Source of the DNA: Bacteroidota bacterium
GTDB taxonomy: Bacteria > Bacteroidota > Bacteroidia > Chitinophagales > Chitinophagaceae
Assembly (NCBI GenBank): GCA_016715505.1
Contig: JADJZY010000032.1
Location: 124,001-188,000, forward strand
Direction: 5' to 3'
Length of the DNA stretch: 64,000 nt
Made by a program: the position numbers and the translations under genes. The notes beneath the pieces were generated by a model. It ran no database searches, was not told the origin of the DNA, and saw only the letters and a list, made by a program, of their open reading frames with translations. Below are positions 47,611 to 57,562 of the stretch, one piece after another (positions within the stretch are counted from its first letter, which is position 1; each line of letters opens with the position of its first letter).

Positions 47611-47819
47611 ATCGCTTTGTTTTGATTCTGAAATCATCTTTAGGCAGCTAAAAAATAGTTTTTTCATCAACTGCATTCGTTACTATTCACACCCTGTGAA
47701 TTAAATATTCTGAGCAGAAGGCCTTTCGTTGTAATATTGTGCCCTTAATAAAGGCTTGATTTGTAAAGTTTTCGTGATGAAACCATTAATTATTAGGCCT
47801 CACACATTAAAAATATCAT

Positions 47820-49079
47820 ATGAAAAAAACTTTAAGCACATGGATGCTTGCGGGTGTTTTGATTCCAGGTTCTGTATTGGCCGGAGGATTTAAAATTGCT
47901 TTGCAAGGTCAAAAACAAAGTGGAATGGGGCATACCGGTGTCGGATTTGCCCAGGATGCAGCAACGGTATACTTTAACCCGGCAGGCATGGGCTTTGCCC
48001 GCAGTGGTATCAGCGCTGGGGTAAACTTATTAATGCCATCTACCTCATTTTTGGATGCCAATACCAACCAGATTACCAATTCAACTTCACAGGTATTTAC
48101 CCCTTTGTCGCTGTATGGCAATGTTGCATTGAGCAAGAAGGTCAATTTTGGACTTGGGGTTTACACGCCTTATGGCAGTGGAATCATGTACCCGACTGAT
48201 TGGACAGGACGTTATATTTTGAATCGAATTGATTTAAAGGTCGTACATATTCAACCGACCTTATCCGTTAAACTGGGTGAAAAATTCGCCATCGGAGCAG
48301 GGTTTATATACTCTCAGGGGCATGTGGGTCTGGAACGTGATTTGCCATTGAGCAGTAATCAGGGCAATACAACGGCTAGTGTCAAACTTGATGGTCGTGC
48401 ATCAGGAATCGGTTTTAATGCCGGAGCTTATTTAAAAGCCAGTGAGCGTTTTAGTATTGGTGTAACTTATCACTCAAAAGTGAATATGGAAGTCGAAAAG
48501 GGAGATGCCACTTTCAACAATGTACCAATGGCGCTCTCATCTTCTTTCCCTGAGGCAAATTATTTTAGTTCAGAATTGCCATTACCTTCTGAACTTGCCG
48601 CTGGATTTTCATACAAACTCACCAGCAGATTAACCGCAGCCGTTGATTTTAATCTTACCTTTTGGAAGTCGTTTGATACCTTGTCCTTCGATTATCAAAC
48701 AAACTCAGCAGCATTGGCCGACACCAAATCGCCACGTTTATACGAAAATGCTTCTGCGATTCGATTAGGGTTTCAATATCTGGCTTCGGAAGGATTACAA
48801 TTAAGGGCAGGCGCTTTTTATGATCAGACTCCTGTGAAAGACGGATATGTTGCTCCGGAACTACCCGACAATAATAAAGTAGGCTTGACATTAGGAGCAA
48901 GTGCCCGTTTACATGATAAATTGGTTCTGGACTTAAGCCTTTTATACGAAGATGTTCCTGAAAGAAATCAAACCAATAAAGAAACAGGTTTAGCAGGTAC
49001 CTTTCAAACTAGGGTATTCTCACCGGGTGTTGGCATTACCTATTTATTTGGGAAATCAAACAAAAGAAAAAATTATTAA
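47820..49079 (+). CDS. OmpP1/FadL-type outer-membrane transporter
   Basis: 14-stranded FadL-like barrel of 419 residues for uptake of hydrophobic compounds. Signal peptide ends SVLAGG; mature start GGFKIALQGQKQSGMGHTGV forms the plug-like N-terminus, and the family signature TVYFNPAGMGF follows. Strand periodicity continues to the end (FSPGVGITYLFGK). The next gene encodes an SGNH lipoprotein; this pair is common in Bacteroidota, so the two may handle esterified lipids together (inference). Confidence 0.92.
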   Translation: MKKTLSTWMLAGVLIPGSVLAGGFKIALQGQKQSGMGHTGVGFAQDAATVYFNPAGMGFARSGISAGVNLLMPSTSFLDANTNQITNSTSQVFTPLSLYGNVALSKKVNFGLGVYTPYGSGIMYPTDWTGRYILNRIDLKVVHIQPTLSVKLGEKFAIGAGFIYSQGHVGLERDLPLSSNQGNTTASVKLDGRASGIGFNAGAYLKASERFSIGVTYHSKVNMEVEKGDATFNNVPMALSSSFPEANYFSSELPLPSELAAGFSYKLTSRLTAAVDFNLTFWKSFDTLSFDYQTNSAALADTKSPRLYENASAIRLGFQYLASEGLQLRAGAFYDQTPVKDGYVAPELPDNNKVGLTLGASARLHDKLVLDLSLLYEDVPERNQTNKETGLAGTFQTRVFSPGVGITYLFGKSNKRKNY

Positions 49080-49146
49080 TTCAAACAATCATCATTGATA
49101 AGAGCCATTTCTTGGATCACTCAATTTTGACATAAAAATACTTTGC

Positions 49147-50478
49147 ATGAAAAACAATCAACGAATTCTGACTTTTCTGGGGGCTTCTCTTCTTCTTGGA
49201 AGTTGTCAGACCGATTTAGTCGAAAAAGATATTAAAAAAGGGAATGCAGACTTTACCCGTTACGTGGCGGTAGGAAACTCACTCACTGCAGGTTATGCGG
49301 ATGGCGGACTTTCACGAAAAGGACAAATGCATTCATATCCTGTGATGCTTGCCGAACAATTTAAATTAGCCGGTGGTGGATCATTCACGGTTCCTTATAT
49401 GAATGAAGGCAATGGAAATGATGGTAGTAACAATCCGGCGCGTGCTTTGGGTTATGTGTTACCTTGTAATAGCAATATCCCAACATTATCTCCGGTTTAC
49501 CCACTGGGAGGAGCAACGGCATTTAACAATGTATCCGCTCAGGGCCCATATAATTTGGTGGGAGTTCCGGGTGCCCGGGTCATTGATGCCAACTTAAATC
49601 TGTATAGTTTTTTAAATCCATTTTTTAGTCGCTTTTGTTTGACACCCGGTGTCAGCACCATGATCAGCGAAGCCAAACGAATCAACGCCACCTTCTTTAC
49701 ATTGTGGTTAGGAAGCAATGATGCGTTGTTGTATGCCACCGGTGGAGCAGTACCTCCTGCCAATGCGTTTAGTCCTTCGCTCACCGATACAACCACTTTT
49801 CGTTTAGCTATGGCTCAGGTGGTTGATTCTTTAACTGCTAATGGAGCAAAAGGTGCTATTGCCAATGTACCGGATGTTACTTCCGTTCCTTATTTTACTA
49901 CAGTTCCTTGGAATGGAGTGGCCTTGACACAAGGTAAAGCCGATACGCTGAATGCGGCTTATATCGGTTTAGGTTTATCTCATATTTTCTGGAAAGCAGG
50001 TGCGAATGGTTTTGTGATTAGCGATAGTACAGCACCCGGAAATGTTCGACAGGCTACTGCCAATGATCATATCTTATTGACAACACCTAGCGATTCATTA
50101 AAATGTGGTCAGTGGGGTGTGAGTCCGGCTAAACCTCTTGCCGACAGATATGTATTAGACCAAAATGAAAAAGTAATTATTCAACAACATATCAGTGTGT
50201 ATAATTCCACCATCGCTTCTATTGCTATGGCAAAAGGTTTGGCATTGGTAGATATGAATACTTACCTGAAATCATTCAAATCAGGAATCATCTATAATGG
50301 CGTTTCCATGAATGCTGCATTTATCACCGGTGGTGCATTTAGTTTGGATGGTGTTCATCCAAATGGTCGGGGATATGCCCTGATCGCGAATGAATTCATC
50401 AAATCCATTAATGCTAAATTCGGATCAACCATTCCTTATGTTGATGTAACTGCTCATCCGGGAATAATCTTTCCTTAA
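49147..50478 (+). CDS. SGNH/GDSL hydrolase lipoprotein
   Basis: Lipoprotein esterase/lipase of 443 residues. Lipobox LLLGSC (Cys at residue 20). Block I reads VAVGNSLTAGYADGG (GNS replaces GDS, nucleophile Ser), Gly block GVPGARV, block III LGSNDAL, and block V DGVHPNGRGY with catalytic Asp and His. Paired with the FadL-type porin upstream; a strong terminator follows, so the two form a likely operon. Confidence 0.9.
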   Translation: MKNNQRILTFLGASLLLGSCQTDLVEKDIKKGNADFTRYVAVGNSLTAGYADGGLSRKGQMHSYPVMLAEQFKLAGGGSFTVPYMNEGNGNDGSNNPARALGYVLPCNSNIPTLSPVYPLGGATAFNNVSAQGPYNLVGVPGARVIDANLNLYSFLNPFFSRFCLTPGVSTMISEAKRINATFFTLWLGSNDALLYATGGAVPPANAFSPSLTDTTTFRLAMAQVVDSLTANGAKGAIANVPDVTSVPYFTTVPWNGVALTQGKADTLNAAYIGLGLSHIFWKAGANGFVISDSTAPGNVRQATANDHILLTTPSDSLKCGQWGVSPAKPLADRYVLDQNEKVIIQQHISVYNSTIASIAMAKGLALVDMNTYLKSFKSGIIYNGVSMNAAFITGGAFSLDGVHPNGRGYALIANEFIKSINAKFGSTIPYVDVTAHPGIIFP

Positions 50479-50500
50479 AAAATATTTTAAAACTCAAATA

Positions 50501-50535
50501 AAAAATGCCGGCAATATCAAGTTGCCGGCATTTTT
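50501..50535. terminator. Bidirectional terminator
   Basis: AAAAATGCCGGCAA and TTGCCGGCATTTTT pair perfectly around a TATCAAG loop. It ends the FadL/SGNH unit. Confidence 0.9.
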
Positions 50536-50664
50536 AGTTCAAGATGGACTGATTTATCCAAATCAATTATTTAAATGATATCAATTTTTTTGTTTCTCTG
50601 AAACCTACAAACAAAAGCATCTATTGGCATTTCCCGATTGTGAAACTTTAAAGTTAAAAAGAGA

Positions 50665-51735
50665 TTACTGTATGGTCAGCAAAGAATGCGTTGTGGCAAT
50701 TTGATGCTCTTCTTTCAGGGTTGTTAAACCGGATGCTTCAATGAGTTTAAGAAATACCCGACTATCATACATTTGACTATTCCCATTGGCTTGTGTAGTA
50801 AAATAGAGCGATGTCATTTGTAATGAGTACATGGCTGCATGAAAAGGTTGTTTATCCCAAAAAGTTTCATTCACCAAAATAACACCACCGGGATTGAGGG
50901 CTTTTTTACATTTTTTCAGGATGCCAATAATTTCATCATCGGAGAAACAATCTAAAAATTGACTCATCCAGATGATATCAAATTTTCCGGGAATCTCTTT
51001 TTCGAATTCCAAAATGTTATGGGGAATTAAATGATGACGTCCTTCGAAACCTGCTGCATGTATATTTTTTTCAGCCATGGCCAATTGACCGGGATAATCG
51101 AGCAGATGCATGTGAATATCGGGCATGTGTTGCAAACATTGGATACTGAATTTACCGGTATTTGCCCCGATGTCTAAAATATTTTTGGGTTGATAGGCTT
51201 GTACTTGTTGAACAATAATCGGGAAAACGGAATCTGAGTAAAAATTGTCAAAATCAAACCAACTTTTAGTTTGCAAAGGAGTAAGTTTTGATAAACCTTC
51301 ATAAATGGTTTTCCAGGGTCCCAGAAATGGCAGCCCGGCAGGTTTACCGGTTTCAATACTTTCTTTCAACTTTCCGGCGCCTTCATAGCAAATATCACGC
51401 ATAAAGGAAGTATTGATTTTTACCATGGCATCTGTGATAAACATGGTTCCTGTTTTCGTAATCAGATACTTATCTTCATTTTCTGTCAATAATCCAATCC
51501 CGATTCCGGCTTCCAATAATATACGTAAGCCGTATTTTGAGATACTCAGCGGCGCATGAAGTTCTTCAAACCCAAGGCCATTCGTATGTTGGTTTAAATG
51601 ATCGAGCACACCATAATCGCGCAGCAGAACAGAAGCCTGAAAAGCATAAGGGGCATAGGATAAGAAATGGGCTTTTTCCAAAGCCGTAAAAGCATGGTAT
51701 TCAGAGTCTTTAAAGAAAGAATGTTTTTTATTCAT
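50665..51735 (-). CDS. SAM-dependent methyltransferase of the O-methyltransferase type
   Basis: 356 residues: an N-terminal winged-helix-like dimerisation region (FLSYAPYAFQASVLL) and a C-terminal Rossmann methyltransferase domain with the SAM motif ILDIGANTGKFSI, an acidic LLDYPGQL, and FDIIWMSQFLDCFSDDE. This resembles small-molecule O-methyltransferases. Substrate unknown; no pathway genes adjacent. Confidence 0.8.
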   Translation of the reverse strand: MNKKHSFFKDSEYHAFTALEKAHFLSYAPYAFQASVLLRDYGVLDHLNQHTNGLGFEELHAPLSISKYGLRILLEAGIGIGLLTENEDKYLITKTGTMFITDAMVKINTSFMRDICYEGAGKLKESIETGKPAGLPFLGPWKTIYEGLSKLTPLQTKSWFDFDNFYSDSVFPIIVQQVQAYQPKNILDIGANTGKFSIQCLQHMPDIHMHLLDYPGQLAMAEKNIHAAGFEGRHHLIPHNILEFEKEIPGKFDIIWMSQFLDCFSDDEIIGILKKCKKALNPGGVILVNETFWDKQPFHAAMYSLQMTSLYFTTQANGNSQMYDSRVFLKLIEASGLTTLKEEHQIATTHSLLTIQ

Positions 51736-51799
51736 ACCCGGTAAAGATACATGCCATCCATTAATCCTAGAAATATTCCCTGATTTATGTGTGGCCGAT

Positions 51800-52964
51800 T
51801 TATTTTGAAGCGGAGTCCTCTTTTCGGTAGCGAAATCTGAATAATAATTCCTGGGGAATATATTTTTGACGATACATGGCAGGAGTCAGGTATTTTTTGA
51901 TTTCTTCCAATGCTTTTTTGGCCGCCTCATAATAAATCTGTTGCTTATTATCTGTAGGTGGACTGATGGATAAATTGCTGTCTGCCAGTATGGTGACTTT
52001 CAAATCGAGGTCCATGGAATTCAGTTGCTCCGTTTCTGTTATTTCGGGAAACTGAAAATGTGCTTTTAAACGAATCTCTCAATCCGTTAAAACCACCCGG
52101 AAACCGGGCGTATATGGAATCATGACTATATAATTTCAGGGTATCCATCACAATCAGGGAATTGGATCGAAAATTGGATAATGGGGTTCCGGTTGTGAAA
52201 GAAATGGGTAATAAATAACTTACGTTTACTTTACGGCCATTCTGCATACCGGGCGTCCACTTCGGCATTTCTGTGATCACTTTTAAGGCTTCTTCATCAC
52301 ATCCTTCACCGATTCCTTGTAATAATTTCAAGTTGGTGATTTGTCCGTTGGTATCAACAACAAAGCTGGTCATGATTTTACCGCTCACCATCTTTTGAAT
52401 CGCTTTTTTCGGATATTTAATTTTCCGACCGAGATACTCATTTAAGCCATCTTCACCGCCTTTACTAAATTCAGGCATTTTTTCCATCACTTCCCAACTG
52501 CCAAAGCGATGGGCATCATGATTGGATCGATAATCATAAACAAAAACCAGTAGGTTATTTGAATCGAGGCTATTGGATTGCGATCGATGGATAAATTGAA
52601 TGGGTATACGCAAATCAACTTCACCATGCCAGCCACTCCAGTATTGATTCCAATCTCCAACGCTCTTCATCGCATTCTCCACTGATTCGTACAATCCTGA
52701 TCCCAAAGCCCTGATAAATTCTATCTTTTTGGCTTCACCTTTTTCATTAATTTTTACTTGCGCAATGATTTGACCGGATGTTTTCGCCAGAATCGCTGTT
52801 GGGGTATATTCGATTTTACTGAGCAAGTAATCCTTTAATGCTTTGTTTTGCGCAATGGCAGGATAAGCAATTGCTTGAAAAAGCAAAAAAAGTCCGGCTA
52901 TATACCGGACTTTGAAATTCATTTTATTTGTCATCATCATTGTTTTAGTCCATCTATAGTACAT
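51800..52964 (-). CDS. Exported protein with two TonB C-terminal-like domains (frameshifted)
   Basis: About 388 residues with a signal peptide ending AYPAIAQN. The second half contains a clear TonB C-terminal domain: KIKYPKKAIQKMVSGKIMTS followed by VVDTNGQITNLKLLQGIG, EALKVITEMPKWTPGMQNG and VSYLLPISF. The first half is a degenerate copy (GQIIAQVKINEKGEAKKI, LRIPIQF). The Pro-rich spacer and N-terminal anchor of true TonB are missing, so it is not a standard energy transducer. The frame breaks near 52072-52080; the tail then reads KAHFQFPEITETEQL and ends at 51800. Confidence 0.75.
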
Positions 52965-52971
52965 TGTCGAA

Positions 52972-54203
52972 CTATGCGTTCATTTTTTTCTTTAAATTAC
53001 TATCCAATGCATCTAGGAATTCTTCGGTATAAACAAAATGTTCTCCATGTTTCACAGTATTACCGTGAATACAAACCGCGAGATCTTTGGTCATAATACC
53101 GCTTTCAACGGTTTCGATACAAACTTGTTCCAGGTGATTACAAAAATCGATCAAGGCTTGATTGTTATCTAATTTACCACGAAAGGCCAATCCTCTTGTC
53201 CAGGCAAAAATGGATGCAATCGGGTTGGTGCTGGTTGGTTTACCGGCCTGATGATCGCGATAATGACGGGTTACCGTTCCATGTGCGGCTTCAGCTTCCA
53301 TGATTTTACCATCCGGGGTTATTAGCACAGAAGTCATCAATCCCAGTGATCCAAAACCTTGCGCTACGGTATCACTTTGTACATCACCATCATAGTTTTT
53401 GCAGGCCCATACAAAATTACCATTCCATTTGAGGGCAGAAGCGACCATATCATCGATTAAACGGTGCTCGTAGGTAATTCCGGCTTCCTGGTATTGTGCT
53501 TTAAATTCATTTTCATATACCTCTTCAAAAATATCTTTAAAACGGCCGTCGTATTTTTTGAGGATGGTATTTTTTGTCGACAAATACAAGGGCCATTTTT
53601 TACTCAATGCCATATTAAAACAGCTGCGAGCAAAACCATAAATACTCTCATCGGTGTTGTACATGGTTAAGGCCACGCCATCTCCTTTGTAATTGTATAC
53701 TTCAAATACCTGCGCTTCACCACCATCTTCAGGCGTAAAAGTCATGGTTAATTTTCCTTTACCTTTTATAACGGTATCCGTAGCACGATATTGATCGCCA
53801 AATGCATGTCGACCTACGATGATAGGAGCAGTCCAGTTAGGAACCAGACGGGGAACATTTTTCATGACTATCGGTTCACGAAATACCGTTCCATCCAAAA
53901 TATTCCGAATAGTTCCATTCGGAGATTTCCACATTTGTTTTAAGTTAAATTCTTTACACGGGCTTCATCCGGTGTAATGGTTGCACATTTAATACCCACT
54001 CCGCAAGCTTTGATCGCATTGGCGCAATCTATAGTAACCTGATCATTGGTCTCATCGCGATATTCAATTCCTAAATCATAGTATTGAATCGGAACATCAA
54101 TATAAGGCAGGATTAATTTTTCCTTGATAAATTTCCAGATAATGCGGGTCATTTCATCGCCATCGATTTCTACGACGGGGTTTGCAACTTGAATTTTTGA
54201 CAT
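52972..54203 (-). CDS. Isocitrate dehydrogenase, eukaryotic-type NADP subfamily (frameshifted)
   Basis: Second isocitrate dehydrogenase, about 410 residues, of the homodimeric type otherwise seen in eukaryotes and some bacteria. Features are VVEIDGDEMTRIIWKFIKE at the start, the substrate segment MWKSPNGTIRNILDGTVFRE, HRLIDDMVASALKWNG, KNYDGDVQSDTVAQGFGSLG with the metal-binding Asp, and EAAHGTVTRHYRDHQ. One base is missing at 53953-53955 (AAA on the coding strand); adding A gives VKEFNLKQMWKSPN. The window thus encodes two members of different IDH subfamilies. Confidence 0.93.
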
Positions 54204-54275
54204 GTTTGTAAAGGATTAGAGAGTTGCAAATGTAAGCATAAAATCCAGTGGTTTAGAATTTGAGAAGCGCTAATT

Positions 54276-55025
54276 TCAAGTACTTTTTTTAAGAGTTTCA
54301 GGGAGCAGTTTACGCCATTTTTTAAAGATGCAGATATGGAGAAAGAGAATGGTGGGCGGTGCAAACGCAGGCAAAAAGCAAAGCGGTATCATGCCCATTT
54401 CACCGAGCGGATTTCCACCGGTTTTGAGGGATGCCGAAATCACCCAGATTGCTGCTCCCATGAGATGAATGATTTCCCAAAATCCAAATAAGTTCCAAAT
54501 CAAAGCGATGCGCAATGCAAGAGGTGATTCCCGATGTTTGAGTCGGGCAATGGGTATGGAGCTGATGGCGGTCATCAAATCACCTAACCCTGCCGCAAAT
54601 GCAAAATATGCCGGCAGTAAATTAAGATACCAACCCAGTATAAAAAATATACCTAGAAATCGAAACCGATGCATTCGGATCATCTCAGACAAAGGCATTT
54701 CATCGATCATCTTCCAAAGTAATTGCTGTTTAAACAGGTAGATAAAATAAAAAGCCAATAAAGGCAATGTGGTCAATATCAGGATACGTGGTGGCAATAC
54801 ATTTTTGACAAATAGTCCCATTAAACTCATACCTGCAACAATCATAAAAAAAAGAATCAGGAAAAGGAGGATTTGATTTTTCAGTTTCTGTCGTTTACCC
54901 GGATCAGGAACGCTCTTTTGTAATTGCCGAAATACGATGCGGGTCATATCAAATACGCCTATAAAAATGGAAAGGAATAGACTGACTGAAAACCAAATGG
55001 GCATGGATTGAGAAAGGGTAGGCAT
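54276..55025 (-). CDS. Multi-pass membrane protein downstream of a CRP-type regulator
   Basis: Unrecognised protein of about 249 residues with six or seven membrane helices, for example FSVSLFLSIFIGVFDMTRIV, LLFLILFFMIVAGMSL and LLPAYFAFAAGLGDLMTAI. The start MPTLSQSMPIWFS at 55025 is preferred to 55097, which would abut the upstream stop codon and add a hydrophilic head. It follows the regulator gene on the same strand and may be its target. Confidence 0.6.
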   Translation of the reverse strand: MPTLSQSMPIWFSVSLFLSIFIGVFDMTRIVFRQLQKSVPDPGKRQKLKNQILLFLILFFMIVAGMSLMGLFVKNVLPPRILILTTLPLLAFYFIYLFKQQLLWKMIDEMPLSEMIRMHRFRFLGIFFILGWYLNLLPAYFAFAAGLGDLMTAISSIPIARLKHRESPLALRIALIWNLFGFWEIIHLMGAAIWVISASLKTGGNPLGEMGMIPLCFLPAFAPPTILFLHICIFKKWRKLLPETLKKST

Positions 55026-55097
55026 TTGAAAAAGATTTTGTATGATGTGATGACAAAGGTGCTTACTCTTACCCGGATTTAACTTGCCATTTGGCAA

Positions 55098-55715
55098 TTA
55101 GTGTTTTTTCGTCATGGCTTTTCGGATGCGACTCAAGGATGTATCCGTAATTCCCAAATAGGAAGCAATTATTTTGAGGGGTACATGTTGAAAAATGTCC
55201 GATTGCCGGGATAGGAGATTTTCGTAGCGTTCAACTGCATTTTGCTGAATCATCGATAACATCCGTTCATGCAATCGCGCATATTGTGTCACCAACATCA
55301 TTCGCCCAAATTCTCTGTATTCGGGAAAGGTGTGAAAAAGTACCTGTACATCTTTCGCATGCAAAGTCCATACTTTACAATGACTCAGCGTTTGGAAATT
55401 TTCGCTAGTGACTTGTTTCCGAAAAAATGAAAGATAATCGTTCACCATACATGGGCCTGCAAACAGTTCAGTGCTTACTTCAGTACCCAGATTATTAAGG
55501 GTATAAGAACGAATGTAACCTTCTTCTAAAAAATAAGTACTTGTGCTAATTTTTCCTGAAGGAATGAGGATTTTATTTTTAGCAATTTCCTGAAAACTAA
55601 AGTAGGATGCAAATTGTAGAGCCATATCCTTTGACATGGGCCATATTTCTTGCATAAAAGCCACTAAAGCATGTGGTGTCGGATTTTCAGCGGAATCGAT
55701 AGAATTTTGCTTCAT
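55098..55715 (-). CDS. CRP/FNR-family transcriptional regulator
   Basis: 205-residue regulator: an N-terminal cyclic-nucleotide-binding-type beta barrel (PSGKISTSTYFLEEGYIRSYTL), dimer helix (FPEYREFGRMMLVTQYARLHERML), and C-terminal winged helix with the recognition helix in KIIASYLGITDTSLSRIRK. This C-terminal pattern is typical of Bacteroidota CRP-like proteins that lack cAMP-binding residues; no FNR iron-sulfur Cys cluster. The ligand is unknown. Confidence 0.88.
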   Translation of the reverse strand: MKQNSIDSAENPTPHALVAFMQEIWPMSKDMALQFASYFSFQEIAKNKILIPSGKISTSTYFLEEGYIRSYTLNNLGTEVSTELFAGPCMVNDYLSFFRKQVTSENFQTLSHCKVWTLHAKDVQVLFHTFPEYREFGRMMLVTQYARLHERMLSMIQQNAVERYENLLSRQSDIFQHVPLKIIASYLGITDTSLSRIRKAMTKKH

Positions 55716-56011
55716 AATGGCTTCAGAATAGTCAGTAAAGGTAGAGGATTCAAGGTTCTTTTATGATCCATTCTAATCTTAAATTAACCCAAACTATTTC
55801 ATGATTTTACCATGATTTATATCGGTATAGGATAGAATGAATCCTTGAATTTTTCATCCCTGATTTTTCCTGATCTCCACTATTCAGACAACAGAAGCTA
55901 TCGCCAAGTAGGTCTCCCTTTGTGTGGGTCATATCGGTAAATTTGCGTTTATTTTCAAAAAAGTATTTCAGATAAAGGCTGATAGTTTCATGTGTGGCTT
56001 AAGTTTGCAGG

Positions 56012-57562
56012 ATGTCCCAAACACATCCACGGATTCAGCAACTTGTAAAAGCAATCGATTTTGAAGAGCAGGAAGAAAAGCGCCGTTATGTTGGGCAGGA
56101 TATCAAATCACTGAAGTCGGCGGGCATGAAAGATTCGTTGAAAAATTTGACATCGAATGAAGCTCTTTTCACTTTATTTGAACAATTACATGGCGATTCA
56201 CCCATTCCAAAGGCGTCCGATATTTCTGAAGTCCCCCTTTCTTTTTTGAATCGTCATATCAATCCCAGTCAACAACGTGCAGTTCAACAAATCTTAAACG
56301 CCGGGGATATTTTTATTGTACATGGTCCACCGGGCACCGGTAAAACGACCACCCTGATAGAAGCCATCGTGCAATTAAAATTAAGGGGACATCAGGTATT
56401 AGTAGCTGCACCCAGTAATGCTGCAGTCGACCACATGACCCGGGGTTTACTCGCAGCAGGCGTGAAGGCCGTGCGCGTCGGGAATAGTGTAAAAATTGCA
56501 GATGATTTATTTTCAGCAACTCCGGAGGGACGATTAAACGATAAAAATATTCAGAAAGAAATCAAGGCCCTTAAAATCCGTGCTGAGGAATTTCGGAAAA
56601 TGGCCTTACAGTACAAACGTCGGTTTGGGAAGGCAGAAAGGGAACAACGCAATTTATTGTTTGCAGAGGTAAAATCTATTCGACAAGAAATCCGAAAAAC
56701 CATGGATTATCATCTCGATAAAATTTTTTCCAATGCCGAAGTGATTTTAGGAACACCACTGGCACTTGCAGAACAAAGATTCAAGCCCCAGCAATTTCAT
56801 ACTTTGTTCATTGATGAAGCAGCCCAATGTTTGGAGCCGCTTGCATGGGGGATCATGCCTTTAGCGAAACATACCGTATTGGCCGGCGATCATTTTCAGT
56901 TGCCTCCAACAGTTCTTTCTCAAAAAGCGACGCAATTGGGTTTAAATATTTCGATCCTGGAAACAGCCATACGGAATATCGAAGATCAGGTGTTGTTGGA
57001 TACCCAATATCGTATGCGAACAGTGATTGCCGGATTTTCTAATGATTATTTTTACCAGGGCGCACTTCAAACACCAGACCACTTAAACAATGAAAGTGTG
57101 CATATGACTTTTATTGATACGGCCGGAACAGGTATGGAAGAAGAAGCCGGACAAGAAGGTACAAGTTTGGTGAATCGGGGTGAACTGGATTTGGTGCAAA
57201 AAATTATCCTGAGCGAAAAACTCAATTTGGAATCTATTGCTTTTATTTCTCCTTATGCGGCACAGGTTTCTTTGGCCAATGAGTTGCTTCAAAAAATTGC
57301 TCGTATCAGTACCATTGATAGTTTTCAAGGGCAGGAATTTCACACCGTTTTCATCAGTTTGGTGCGTAGCAATGAGCATGGTCAGATCGGATTTTTGGAT
57401 GATGTTCGGCGCATGAATGTGGCCCTGACCAGAGCACAGGAAAAACTCTATGTTATTGGAGATAGCGCCACTTTAGGGCAACATCCTTTTTATAAAAAGT
57501 ATTTGGAATACGTTGAAAAGGCCGGGCATTATATCAGCGCCTGGGAGTGGATGTATGATTAA
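56012..57562 (+). CDS. SF1 (IGHMBP2/UPF1-like) helicase, shortened N-terminus
   Basis: DNA/RNA helicase of 516 residues. Motif I HGPPGTGKTTT, Ia AAPSNAAVDHM, II FIDEAAQ, III AGDHFQLPPT, IV/QYRM LLDTQYRM, V STIDSFQGQE and VI MNVALTRAQEKL are all intact. Homologues I recall are longer by about 100 residues because a beta-barrel (1B/OB-like) domain lies before motif I; here SLKSAGM runs straight into KDSLKNLTSNEALF. Either a natural compact form or an in-frame deletion. The start at 56012 follows a spacer of about 300 bases without other genes. Confidence 0.88.
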   Translation: MSQTHPRIQQLVKAIDFEEQEEKRRYVGQDIKSLKSAGMKDSLKNLTSNEALFTLFEQLHGDSPIPKASDISEVPLSFLNRHINPSQQRAVQQILNAGDIFIVHGPPGTGKTTTLIEAIVQLKLRGHQVLVAAPSNAAVDHMTRGLLAAGVKAVRVGNSVKIADDLFSATPEGRLNDKNIQKEIKALKIRAEEFRKMALQYKRRFGKAEREQRNLLFAEVKSIRQEIRKTMDYHLDKIFSNAEVILGTPLALAEQRFKPQQFHTLFIDEAAQCLEPLAWGIMPLAKHTVLAGDHFQLPPTVLSQKATQLGLNISILETAIRNIEDQVLLDTQYRMRTVIAGFSNDYFYQGALQTPDHLNNESVHMTFIDTAGTGMEEEAGQEGTSLVNRGELDLVQKIILSEKLNLESIAFISPYAAQVSLANELLQKIARISTIDSFQGQEFHTVFISLVRSNEHGQIGFLDDVRRMNVALTRAQEKLYVIGDSATLGQHPFYKKYLEYVEKAGHYISAWEWMYD

